From positions 565,692-629,691 of the forward strand of contig DAOSDY010000002.1 in NCBI GenBank assembly GCA_035362835.1: 64,000 nucleotides of DNA, read 5' to 3'. The DNA comes from Melioribacteraceae bacterium (GTDB lineage: Bacteria > Bacteroidota > Ignavibacteria > Ignavibacteriales > Melioribacteraceae). Both the position numbers and the translations under genes were made by a program. Positions within the stretch are counted from its first letter, which is position 1, and every line of letters starts with the position of its first letter. This document shows, piece after piece, positions 26,187-33,249 of this stretch. The notes under the pieces were generated by a model. It was not told where the DNA came from, did not search any database, and saw nothing but the letters and a program-made list of their open reading frames with translations.

Positions 26187-26225
26187 AGCTAACTAATAAT
26201 TAACCCGCCAGAGGGCGAGTAGCAT
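26187..26225 (-). other. Upstream boundary of the cassette array (degenerate attC or attI remnant)
   Basis: AGCTAAC at 26187-26193 (GTTAGCT on the minus strand) is followed on the plus strand by AATTAACCCGCCAGAGGGCG, which resembles the R'/L' half of the long attC-like sites (GGCGG before a TTA-rich spacer). I cannot find a matching R''/L'' half upstream, so this is either a decayed site or the attI side of a lost platform. The rest of the 563-base gap 26164-26726 holds a perfect 8-base stem at 26362-26386, an RNA-like element and inverted repeats. Confidence 0.5.
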
Positions 26226-26402
26226 TATTTAAAATCTCCCGCAGGGTTTATTGTTTATTAATTTATAAAAGAAGCTCCGGTGCTTTATATCGTCCATAAA
26301 ATTTTGCGGTTTTTTTAGTCAGACGTGCAGGGCAATATCTGATGCAGTGAGTAGCTGATAAGAATTAATGACCCCTCGATTAATTCTAAAATATATATAA
26401 AT

Positions 26403-26460
26403 GTTGCAGCGGGCAGAGTTCCCTCGGGGAGGGCAGGGCCCCGTCAGGAACGGAAGCAAC
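26403..26460 (+). ncRNA. Compact nested hairpin, possible SRP (4.5S)-like RNA
   Basis: Three nested stems: GTTGC/GCAAC (26403-26407 with 26456-26460), GTTCC/GGAAC (26418-26422 with 26447-26451) and CGGGG/CCCCG (26425-26429 with 26439-26443). The 3' half CCCCGTCAGG..CGGAAGCAAC resembles the signal-recognition-particle RNA signature, but the apical part is about four bases shorter and the nested pairing is not the standard SRP fold. An AT-rich TATATATA stretch at 26389-26399 could be a promoter. The strand is inferred from the SRP resemblance. I rate the structure as real and the identity as uncertain. Confidence 0.4.
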
Positions 26461-26527
26461 TTAATAATTGGAATTTAATTAGTCAAGAAAAATATTACAC
26501 TAAATTATAATAGCGTGATTACAGATG

Positions 26528-26716
26528 AAGAACTGGATAGAACGCGGATGACACGGATTAAGCGGATTAAGCGGATTAACGCGGATAAAATCCGCGAATC
26601 TCAGTCCGGTCCGAATATTATTGTCATAATAGAATTTAATAGAGTTTGAATGAGATGTATAAAATCCGCGGATATCCGCCCGATCCGCTGAATCCGCGTT
26701 CTATCAGCTAAGTTCT
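26528..26716. repeat. Long imperfect inverted repeat built from GCGGATTAA units
   Basis: The left arm 26528-26596 begins AAGAACTGGATAGAACGCGGAT and includes a 9-base tandem GCGGATTAA (three copies, 26553-26579). The right arm 26659-26716 is its imperfect complement, ending AATCCGCGTTCTATCAGC and AAGTTCTT. It could be a small non-autonomous repeat family or an mRNA-end structure of the helicase gene that stops at 26727, whose stop lies in another GCGGATTAA. Confidence 0.75.
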
Positions 26717-26726
26717 TTACCGCGGA

Positions 26727-28721
26727 TTAATCCTCAAGAAGCCACTGGTCGGCAAGCTCTTCGGAGATCGAATCGATGAACCGCGACGGCTTTGCGAATG
26801 TAAACCCGTTCTGCCTGTCGAATATATGCATCGGATAGCAGACGAATAAATTCTGCTTGGCGCGCGTGGAAGCTACGTACATCAGCCGGCGCTCCTCTTC
26901 GAGGCTCTCAAACTTCTCAAACGACTGCGAGGAGGGGAAGAACCCGTCCACCGCGTGAATAATGAAAACCGAATGCCACTCCAGTCCTTTAGCGGAATGA
27001 ATCGTAGAGAGCGTTAGGAACTCCCGCTCTTTATCCGTAGCGTCGATATCGATAACGCTGTCCTGCGGCGGATCGAGAGCCATATCGGCTAAGAGGCTGT
27101 CGAGCGATTTGTAATTCTCGCTTATGTTGATGAAAATATCGAGGTCCTTACGGCGCTTGTTCCAGTCGTCGTATTTTTCCTTGAAGATCGGCTCATAATA
27201 CTTAAACGCCATCTCGGCTTTGTCTGCCGGGAGCTGATTCTTTGTATGGATCTCGTGAAGGAGCGAAAAGAGATTGTAGATGCGGTCGGGATATTTTTTA
27301 GGCACCACTTTTTCGGCTGCCGATTTAATCGAGAGTTTTCCTGCGGCTATTTCATCCATTATCATCTGAGCTTTCTTCGGACCGATTCCTTCGTGGAGCA
27401 GAAGAATCCGGTACCAGCTAACATAATCTGTCGGATTCTGAGCAATCCTCAGGAAAGCGAGAAGGTCTTTAACGTGAGCGGTCTCAATGAATTTCATTCC
27501 GCCGAATTTGAGATACGGAATGTTTGCTTTGTTCAGTTCAATTTCGAGGTCGAACGAATGGAACGAGGACCTGAATAGAACCGCCATGTCATTCAGCGGA
27601 ACGCCCTCCTCGCGGAGCTCGAGGACTTTCTCTACAATAAACCTCGACTGCATATTTTCATTAGCCGCGCTTATAATTCCGGGGAGGTCGCCACCCGTCT
27701 TACGCGTGAAAAGATGCTTCGGGTATTTCTCCATCGCGAATTCAATAATCCGGTTGGAGAAATCGAGTATCTGCTGTGTGCTTCTGTAATTCTCTTCGAG
27801 AGTAATCAGTTTTACGTTCTTAAAGAGTTTCGGGAATTCCATTATGTTCTTAAAGTTCGCGCCCCGGAATGAATAGATCGACTGCGAGTCGTCTCCAACA
27901 ACCATAATATTCTGGTGAACCTGGGCAAGTCCTTTAATCACTTCCGCCTGAAGTTTGTTCGTATCCTGGTATTCGTCAACCATCGTAAATTTGATGGTGT
28001 TGAGAAGGGATTTTGCGGCGGGGGAGAATTCAAGAAGAAAATCCCTCAGGTAAACGAGCAGGTCGTCGTAATCGAGCAGATTGTTCTGACGTTTGTAAGA
28101 AGTGTATACTTTATTTATCTGCAGAAATTTTTCTGTGTATTCGGCGAAGTGGGGGTATTCCTCTTCAAGAATAATTTCAACCGGCCGGCCTGTATTAACG
28201 CCTAAGCTGAGGACTTTAAATATCGTCTGCTTGTTAGGGAAACGTTTCTTATGCTGGGATAGATTTAGCTGTCCGCGTATCAGGTTTATAACATCCTCGC
28301 TGTCGCTCTGATCGAGGATAGTAAAGCCGTTATCGAGCTTTACGGCTTTTGCATATTTGCGGAGCGTAAGATTTGCGAACGAGTGGAACGTTCCTCCGTT
28401 AATTTTTGAGCACCTGTTATCGAGGAGAATAGCGGCGCGGTCCATCATCTCTTTTGCGGCTTTGCGGGTGAATGTAAGAAGAAGGATCGATTGAGGGTCG
28501 TATCCGAGTTCTACGAGCCGCGATACTCGGTAGACGAGCGTGCGTGTCTTGCCGCTCCCTGCGCCCGCTATTACAAGGTAATTTCCTTCAACAGCGGAGG
28601 CCGCTTCGTACTGGGAGGGATTGAGTTCGTTCCGGTAGTTGATAACAAATTTCGATTCATCTGCTTCAGGTTTACGAACCGGAATCTCTCCGACTCTCTT
28701 TAACTGGTATTTTTTAGGCAT
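26727..28721 (-). CDS. UvrD/PcrA-like superfamily 1 DNA helicase (chromosomal)
   Basis: A 664-residue ATP-dependent 3'-5' helicase. Motif I VIAGAGSGKTRTL, Ia LTFTRKAAKEM, II TMVDEYQDTN, III VGDDSQSIYSFRGA, IV region LEENYRST, V TIHSAKGLEWHSVF and VI RRLMYVASTRAKQNL are complete. It lacks the long C-terminal tail of UvrD (about 720 residues). Codon use and GC match the chromosomal genes, unlike the cassette helicase nearby. It is isolated between two inverted-repeat elements. Confidence 0.9.
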   Translation of the reverse strand: MPKKYQLKRVGEIPVRKPEADESKFVINYRNELNPSQYEAASAVEGNYLVIAGAGSGKTRTLVYRVSRLVELGYDPQSILLLTFTRKAAKEMMDRAAILLDNRCSKINGGTFHSFANLTLRKYAKAVKLDNGFTILDQSDSEDVINLIRGQLNLSQHKKRFPNKQTIFKVLSLGVNTGRPVEIILEEEYPHFAEYTEKFLQINKVYTSYKRQNNLLDYDDLLVYLRDFLLEFSPAAKSLLNTIKFTMVDEYQDTNKLQAEVIKGLAQVHQNIMVVGDDSQSIYSFRGANFKNIMEFPKLFKNVKLITLEENYRSTQQILDFSNRIIEFAMEKYPKHLFTRKTGGDLPGIISAANENMQSRFIVEKVLELREEGVPLNDMAVLFRSSFHSFDLEIELNKANIPYLKFGGMKFIETAHVKDLLAFLRIAQNPTDYVSWYRILLLHEGIGPKKAQMIMDEIAAGKLSIKSAAEKVVPKKYPDRIYNLFSLLHEIHTKNQLPADKAEMAFKYYEPIFKEKYDDWNKRRKDLDIFINISENYKSLDSLLADMALDPPQDSVIDIDATDKEREFLTLSTIHSAKGLEWHSVFIIHAVDGFFPSSQSFEKFESLEEERRLMYVASTRAKQNLFVCYPMHIFDRQNGFTFAKPSRFIDSISEELADQWLLED

Positions 28722-28731
28722 GTAAAAAATT

Positions 28732-28816
28732 AATAGAATCCGGATGATTCCGGCTTAGCCGGTGAAAGCGGATTAAACCGCTTTCATCAGCCCGTCCGGT
28801 CAAACGTATTCTATTC
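28732..28816. repeat. Inverted repeat between helicase and transporter genes
   Basis: AATAGAATCCGGATGA at the left end and ACGTATTCTATT at the right flank an inner TGAAAGCGG/CCGCTTTCA stem (28763-28771 with 28778-28786) and a CCGGCTTAGCCGG mini-hairpin (28750-28762). It contains GCGGATTAA at the loop, linking it to the 26.5-kb element on the other side of the helicase gene. Confidence 0.65.
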
Positions 28817-28818
28817 CG

Positions 28819-30084
28819 TTAAGCTTTCTCGCTCTTAGTTACAAAGTAATTATAGATCCACATTAAAATTGTTGCAAGCACGCCAATTCCGATCATAACG
28901 AACCAGACCAGTTCAGGTTTGCCCGCGGCTTTGGATGACTGGTAGAGCCATCCTCCGAACGGATCGCCTACGAAACGCGCGATTGCTATCGGAAGAAACG
29001 CGTAGCCCTGATACAATCCCTGCTGACCCGGAGGTGCGATCTCGGAAATATATTCGTAATAGCGCGGCGCCTGTATCATTTCGCCTATTGCGAATGCAAC
29101 TATTCCGGCTACTATCGTAGGTATGCTAGGATAGATGCCGATTATAATCCATATCAAACTTGATATAGCGAATCCGTATAGAATCGCGTTATGCGTCTTT
29201 ATTTTTTTCGTAAGGAGGTTCAGCGGTATCTGAAGAAGAATAATTGCGCCGGCGCCTGCCCACGACTGAATTATTTCGTACGGCGCATTCGCATCGATGT
29301 AATCCGTTATGTAGTAAGGAACGATAATAAATTCTTGCCAGAAGATTATCCAGTATAAACTGTAGATCAGAAGAAAGATCATAAACTTAATGTTTCCGAG
29401 AACTACGAAGAGGTTTTTAATCTTCTTTCCGAAAGACTCAACAATGTCTGTTGCAGGACTCTTAACCTCTTTATATAAAAGTAAGTTTACTATAAGCATC
29501 AGGAGGCAGGCAACAGAAGAAACAATATAGACCGCTTTATTTCCGAAACTGTCGCGTGTGAAATATGCGATTGTCGGTCCTAGCATAGCTCCGGCGTTAA
29601 CGAGCCAGTAATAGATCGCAAAGCCGAGCGATTTTGTTTCGGATGTTGATGTAACCGCGACTGTTCCGAGAACGGAAGGTTTTATAAATGAACCGCCGAA
29701 CGCTGTAAGAATCAGAAAGACCATCAGGAGCCAGTACTGATCCATTCCGCTGTAGACTCCGGAGAAGAGACTCATACCGACAGAGCCGATTAAAAAATAT
29801 CCTAAAGCAAGAACCGAAAATGCAACGTTGAACGCGCGTCTGAATCCCCATTTATCGGCTAACGTTCCGCCGAGTATCGGAAGCAGATAGATTAATCCGC
29901 CGAAGACACCCGATAACTGTCCGGCTTCGGCTTCCGAAAATCCGAGATCGTTCCGCATATAGATCATAAAGACAATCTGCTGACCGTAATAGGCAAGCCG
30001 TTCGAATAATTCCATTACATTGGCTACCCAGAATGTAGGATGGAAACCGGCTTTGAGTTTCTTGAATTGTTCTGAAAGGTTCAC
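28819..30084 (-). CDS. MFS transporter of POT-like type
   Basis: A 421-residue inner-membrane protein with about twelve hydrophobic segments. The N-terminal FWVANVMELFERLAYYG and the LGGTLADKWGFRRA loop recall the proton-coupled oligopeptide transporter group, although the protein is shorter than typical POT members. Substrate is unknown: peptides or other small solutes. Transcribed alone, divergently from the aminotransferase gene. Confidence 0.78.
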   Translation of the reverse strand: MNLSEQFKKLKAGFHPTFWVANVMELFERLAYYGQQIVFMIYMRNDLGFSEAEAGQLSGVFGGLIYLLPILGGTLADKWGFRRAFNVAFSVLALGYFLIGSVGMSLFSGVYSGMDQYWLLMVFLILTAFGGSFIKPSVLGTVAVTSTSETKSLGFAIYYWLVNAGAMLGPTIAYFTRDSFGNKAVYIVSSVACLLMLIVNLLLYKEVKSPATDIVESFGKKIKNLFVVLGNIKFMIFLLIYSLYWIIFWQEFIIVPYYITDYIDANAPYEIIQSWAGAGAIILLQIPLNLLTKKIKTHNAILYGFAISSLIWIIIGIYPSIPTIVAGIVAFAIGEMIQAPRYYEYISEIAPPGQQGLYQGYAFLPIAIARFVGDPFGGWLYQSSKAAGKPELVWFVMIGIGVLATILMWIYNYFVTKSEKA

Positions 30085-30227
30085 ATTAACTCCGCTAGTT
30101 AGTGAATCATTGAAAAAGTCGGCAAAATATAATACCTATATGCTACAAATAAAAATCCTGCTGATGTAAAACTTCATCCGTCCGATTGCAATCAGTTTCA
30201 TTGTTGAATTCAAAATTGATTCTTCAT

Positions 30228-30258
30228 TAGGTTGGATTACAAATAATATATAATTTTG
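30228..30258 (+). promoter_or_regulatory. Candidate promoter of the DegT-type aminotransferase gene
   Basis: TAATTTTG at 30251-30258 fits TAnnTTTG and continues CAAAGA, as at the nucleoside-salvage operon. A TTG at 30232-30234 or TTA at 30227 is the possible -33 element. The distance to the ATG at 30290 is plausible. Confidence 0.35.
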
Positions 30259-30289
30259 CAAAGATAAATTTTGAAATGAGGGAGAAAAA

Positions 30290-31474
30290 ATGAAAGTACC
30301 GTTGCTCGATTTAAAAGGGCAGTATCAATCAATCAAAAAAGAAATTGACGAAGTAGTCCAGAAAGTAATCGATTCGCAGTATTTTATTATGGGTCCGGAT
30401 GTCGGCAAGCTTGAAGAGGAGATAAACGCTTATCTTAACTGCCAGTTCTCGGTTGGTGTCTCTTCAGGAACCGATGCGCTCCTTCTGGCATTGATGGCGC
30501 TTGATATCGAGCCGGGTGACGAAATAATCGTACCGACTTACTCATTCTTCGCAACAGCGGGCGTGGTAGCGCGTTTGAATGCGAAACCGGTATTTGTTGA
30601 TTCCGATCCGCTTACCTTCAATATCGACCCGAAACTGATTGAGAAAAAAATTACTTCGAAGACTAAAGCGATTATTCCGGTTCATCTCTACGGACAGAGC
30701 GCCGATATGAACCCGATTATGCAGATTGCTAGAAAATACAGTCTCTTCGTTATAGAGGATGCCGCTCAGGCGATCGGTACGCAATACAAGGACGGAAGAT
30801 TTGTAGGAACGATTGGCGATATCGGCTGCTTTTCATTTTTCCCGAGTAAGAATTTAGGCGGTTTCGGCGACGGAGGAATTGTTACTACAAATAATCCGAA
30901 TCTTGAACACAAGATGAGAATAATGCGCGTACACGGAATGGAACCGAAGTATTACCATAAAGTGATCGGAGGAAATTTCCGCCTCGATTCGCTTCAGGCG
31001 GCAGTACTTCGTGTTAAACTCCCTCATCTCGATGCATGGTCCGAAAAACGCAGAATGAACGCCGCTCTCTATACAAAATATTTTATCGAAGCAAACCTTG
31101 CCGAAGAGGAAGGAAAATTAACATACGATCCGAACAACAGAGTTCTGCTTCCAAAAGCTGTTTATATGCCGAACGAGGAACAGAAGGCGCACGGACTTCT
31201 TAAGAATTACCATATCTATAATCAGTTTGTTATCCGTGTTGAGAAGCGGGATGAATTATGGGAATATTTGAAGAAGAAGGATATTGGCTGCGAAGTTTAT
31301 TACCCGGTTCCTTTCCACCGTCAGGAGTGTTTCCAGTATCTGAATTGCAAGGATTCGGATTATCCTGTATCCAACGCTGCCGCATCACAGAGCCTCGCGC
31401 TGCCGGTCTATCCTGAATTATCGGAGGAACAGATTAAGTATGTTGTTGAGATGATAGCAAAATTCATGAAGTAA
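30290..31474 (+). CDS. DegT/DnrJ/EryC1/StrS family aminotransferase
   Basis: PLP-dependent sugar aminotransferase fold, 394 residues. VSSGTDALLLAL binds the cofactor phosphate region, PVHLYGQSADM and VIEDAAQAIGT are family motifs, and the PLP lysine is K187 in FFPSKNLGG. Such enzymes transaminate keto-sugar nucleotides for surface polysaccharide synthesis. No other sugar-nucleotide genes are in the window, so the substrate is open. A GAGGGAG ribosome-binding site precedes the ATG, and a strong terminator follows the stop. Confidence 0.9.
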   Translation: MKVPLLDLKGQYQSIKKEIDEVVQKVIDSQYFIMGPDVGKLEEEINAYLNCQFSVGVSSGTDALLLALMALDIEPGDEIIVPTYSFFATAGVVARLNAKPVFVDSDPLTFNIDPKLIEKKITSKTKAIIPVHLYGQSADMNPIMQIARKYSLFVIEDAAQAIGTQYKDGRFVGTIGDIGCFSFFPSKNLGGFGDGGIVTTNNPNLEHKMRIMRVHGMEPKYYHKVIGGNFRLDSLQAAVLRVKLPHLDAWSEKRRMNAALYTKYFIEANLAEEEGKLTYDPNNRVLLPKAVYMPNEEQKAHGLLKNYHIYNQFVIRVEKRDELWEYLKKKDIGCEVYYPVPFHRQECFQYLNCKDSDYPVSNAAASQSLALPVYPELSEEQIKYVVEMIAKFMK

Positions 31475-31479
31475 AAAAA

Positions 31480-31504
31480 AGCCCGCTTTCAAGCGGGCTT
31501 TTTC
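31480..31504. terminator. Bidirectional intrinsic terminator
   Basis: AGCCCGCTT and AAGCGGGCT form a perfect 9-base stem with a two-base loop, flanked by A8 on the left and T5 on the right, so it can stop transcription of both the aminotransferase gene and the convergent gene ending at 31509. Confidence 0.92.
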
Positions 31505-31508
31505 ATTT

Positions 31509-32078
31509 CTACTTTATCTTCCTGAGTGCTCTCGGCTTATTGATTATCTCGGAGATAATAAAAAGATCCCTGATACTCTGAGGGTCTCTAAGTTTCTGTT
31601 TTATTTCAACAGTACGCTTATTGAGCGAAACCATGGTAATAGGTTTATGTTTCGTAACAGCCGGTTTTAATCTCTTTTTAGATTTTTCAAGAGTTGTAAT
31701 CCTGTCGTAATTCACATCAGCATATTCTTTCTCGATATTCCTGTATTCATACTTCTCTTTTTCTTCAACTTTTTTCTTGAAATCCTTTTCTGGGTCCCAC
31801 GACTGGTATTCGAGATTCTCCTGGTTTTCAGGACGGGAATACGGATCCGCTTCTTCAGGTTTCGGGATTTTCAGGCCGAACAATTCTTCAAGAATATCCT
31901 GGGAAGAAGGTCTCTGAGGAATACCTGTTTGAGGAACTCTTCTAGTCGGCTGGGGAATATCCGGAACAGTTGTATCAGAAGGTTGTGCCTTCTGCTGTTT
32001 TTTCTTCTTACCGAACAGGGAGCTGAGAATACTGTAGATAACAAAGAAGAAGACGATTATTTCAATTATATTATCCAT
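31509..32078 (-). CDS. Membrane-anchored protein of unknown function, partner of FloA
   Basis: A 189-residue protein with one N-terminal membrane helix (about 4-22) followed by a lysine-rich stretch, a proline-rich linker (residues ~35-60) and a charged cytoplasmic region with a basic C terminus. I recognise no domain. Its ATG overlaps the floA stop by one base (TGATG), so the two are co-translated and the protein may work with the flotillin scaffold. Confidence 0.7.
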   Translation of the reverse strand: MDNIIEIIVFFFVIYSILSSLFGKKKKQQKAQPSDTTVPDIPQPTRRVPQTGIPQRPSSQDILEELFGLKIPKPEEADPYSRPENQENLEYQSWDPEKDFKKKVEEKEKYEYRNIEKEYADVNYDRITTLEKSKKRLKPAVTKHKPITMVSLNKRTVEIKQKLRDPQSIRDLFIISEIINKPRALRKIK

Positions 32079-33070
32079 CAGTTACTGTCTTTATCTTTTT
32101 TCTCGTCAGGTTTAGCGATTGTATTCCTCATTTCGGTATCAGCCTGAATGTTACGTAAATTATAATAATCCATAACGCCAAGATTTCCTTCGCGGAATGC
32201 TTCTGCTATCGCTCTCGGAATTTCAGCTTCAGCTTCAACAACTTTGGCACGCATTCTTGCAACTTCGGCGGTCATTTCCTGTTCGGATGCAACAGCAGCT
32301 GCTCTTCTTTCTTCTGCTTTCGCTCTTGCAACTTTAAGATCCGCCTCAGCCTGATCGGTCTGAAGAATAGCGCCGATGTTCGTCCCAACGTCAACGTCGG
32401 CTATATCGATCGATAGAATTTCGAATGCCGTTCCTGCATCAAGGCCTTTCGATAAAACTACCTTAGAGATAGAATCGGGATTTTCAAGAACTTCCTTATG
32501 AGTTATGCTTGAGCCGATAGTAGATACAATTCCTTCGCCAACACGTGCAAGAATTGTAGCTTCGCCTGCGCCGCCAACGAGGCGTTCGAGGTTTGTTCTA
32601 ACAGTAATTCTTGCCATTGCTTTGAGCTGAATTCCGTCTTTTGCAACCGCAGATACAAGGGGTGTTTCGATAACTTTCGGATTAACCGACATCTTCACGG
32701 CTTCGAGAACATCTCTTCCTGCCAGATCTATTGCGGCTGCCTTCTCGAATTCAAGATCGAGATTTGCTTTATTTGCTGAGATTAAAGCGTTAACAACTTT
32801 TGTTACGTTTCCGCCTGCTAAGTAATGCGCTTCTAAAAGTGAAATATTTAAATCCAATCCTGCTTTCGTAGCAGCAATTAAATTTCTTACAATCACCTGG
32901 GGTGATACTTTCCTTAATCGCATTCCGATCAGGTCACGGAAAATCTTTACTTTTACACCGGAGAAATAAGCTGTAATGAATAGTCCGATCGGCACATAGT
33001 AGAGTATTATTATCAGAAATATTACAGCAACAACAATTATGAGAAGGGATAATCCCGTCAAAGCTTCCAT
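32078..33070 (-). CDS. floA: Flotillin-like protein FloA
   Basis: A 330-residue membrane-associated protein. An N-terminal hydrophobic segment (about 7-38) is followed by the conserved FRDLIGMRLRKVSP, AHYLAGGNV, LEAVKMSVNPKVIETP and GGAGEATILARVGEGIV blocks, and then a helical stretch with RAKAEERRAAAVASEQEMTA-like heptads. FloA organises detergent-resistant membrane domains. Length and composition are typical of the YqfA/FloA family. Confidence 0.92.
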   Translation of the reverse strand: MEALTGLSLLIIVVAVIFLIIILYYVPIGLFITAYFSGVKVKIFRDLIGMRLRKVSPQVIVRNLIAATKAGLDLNISLLEAHYLAGGNVTKVVNALISANKANLDLEFEKAAAIDLAGRDVLEAVKMSVNPKVIETPLVSAVAKDGIQLKAMARITVRTNLERLVGGAGEATILARVGEGIVSTIGSSITHKEVLENPDSISKVVLSKGLDAGTAFEILSIDIADVDVGTNIGAILQTDQAEADLKVARAKAEERRAAAVASEQEMTAEVARMRAKVVEAEAEIPRAIAEAFREGNLGVMDYYNLRNIQADTEMRNTIAKPDEKKDKDSN

Positions 33071-33162
33071 TTCTACTCCTTTTTAATTAAAACTGATTGC
33101 AAAATATTAATAAAGAGGGACTATTACAATTTAGTTCCAAATCAAGCCGTTAATTATCCGCC

Positions 33163-33193
33163 TTGATAAGGGAGACCTCAATCTTTATATTTA
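33163..33193 (+). promoter_or_regulatory. Candidate promoter of clpC
   Basis: TTG at 33163-33165 and TATATTTA at 33186-33193 (seven of eight matches to TAnnTTTG) are separated by 20 bases, the expected geometry for Bacteroidota. About 57 bases before the clpC ATG. The intergenic region is divergent with floA. Confidence 0.4.
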
Positions 33194-33249
33194 AGAAACC
33201 ATTTAACGCTATTTTCTGTTGAAAGAGCTAAGATTTAGAAAGGAATAAT

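Larger units (their letters stand above)
17132..26193 (-). mobile_element. Integron-like gene cassette array without integrase in the window (CALIN-like)
   Basis: Six tandem units, all with genes on the minus strand, each closed by an attC-like site. Boundaries (minus-strand 5'-first): 26192-25293, 25292-24470, 24469-22381, 22380-21375, 21374-19708, 19707-17138. The first bases of each unit complement the R'' core of its own attC: for example the restriction-modification unit begins TTATACTGC and its attC opens GCAGTATAAC; the last-listed small unit begins TTAGCTGTTT and its attC opens AAACAGCTAAC. This self-matching of unit ends is what circular cassettes leave behind. The cassette genes look clearly more AT-rich than the flanks. 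No integron integrase or attI is recognisable in the window. Confidence 0.85.

Noticed and set aside
17132..26193. CRISPR array or defence island built on direct repeats
   Set aside because: The repeats are imperfect palindromes of different length at gene ends, not short regular direct repeats with spacers.
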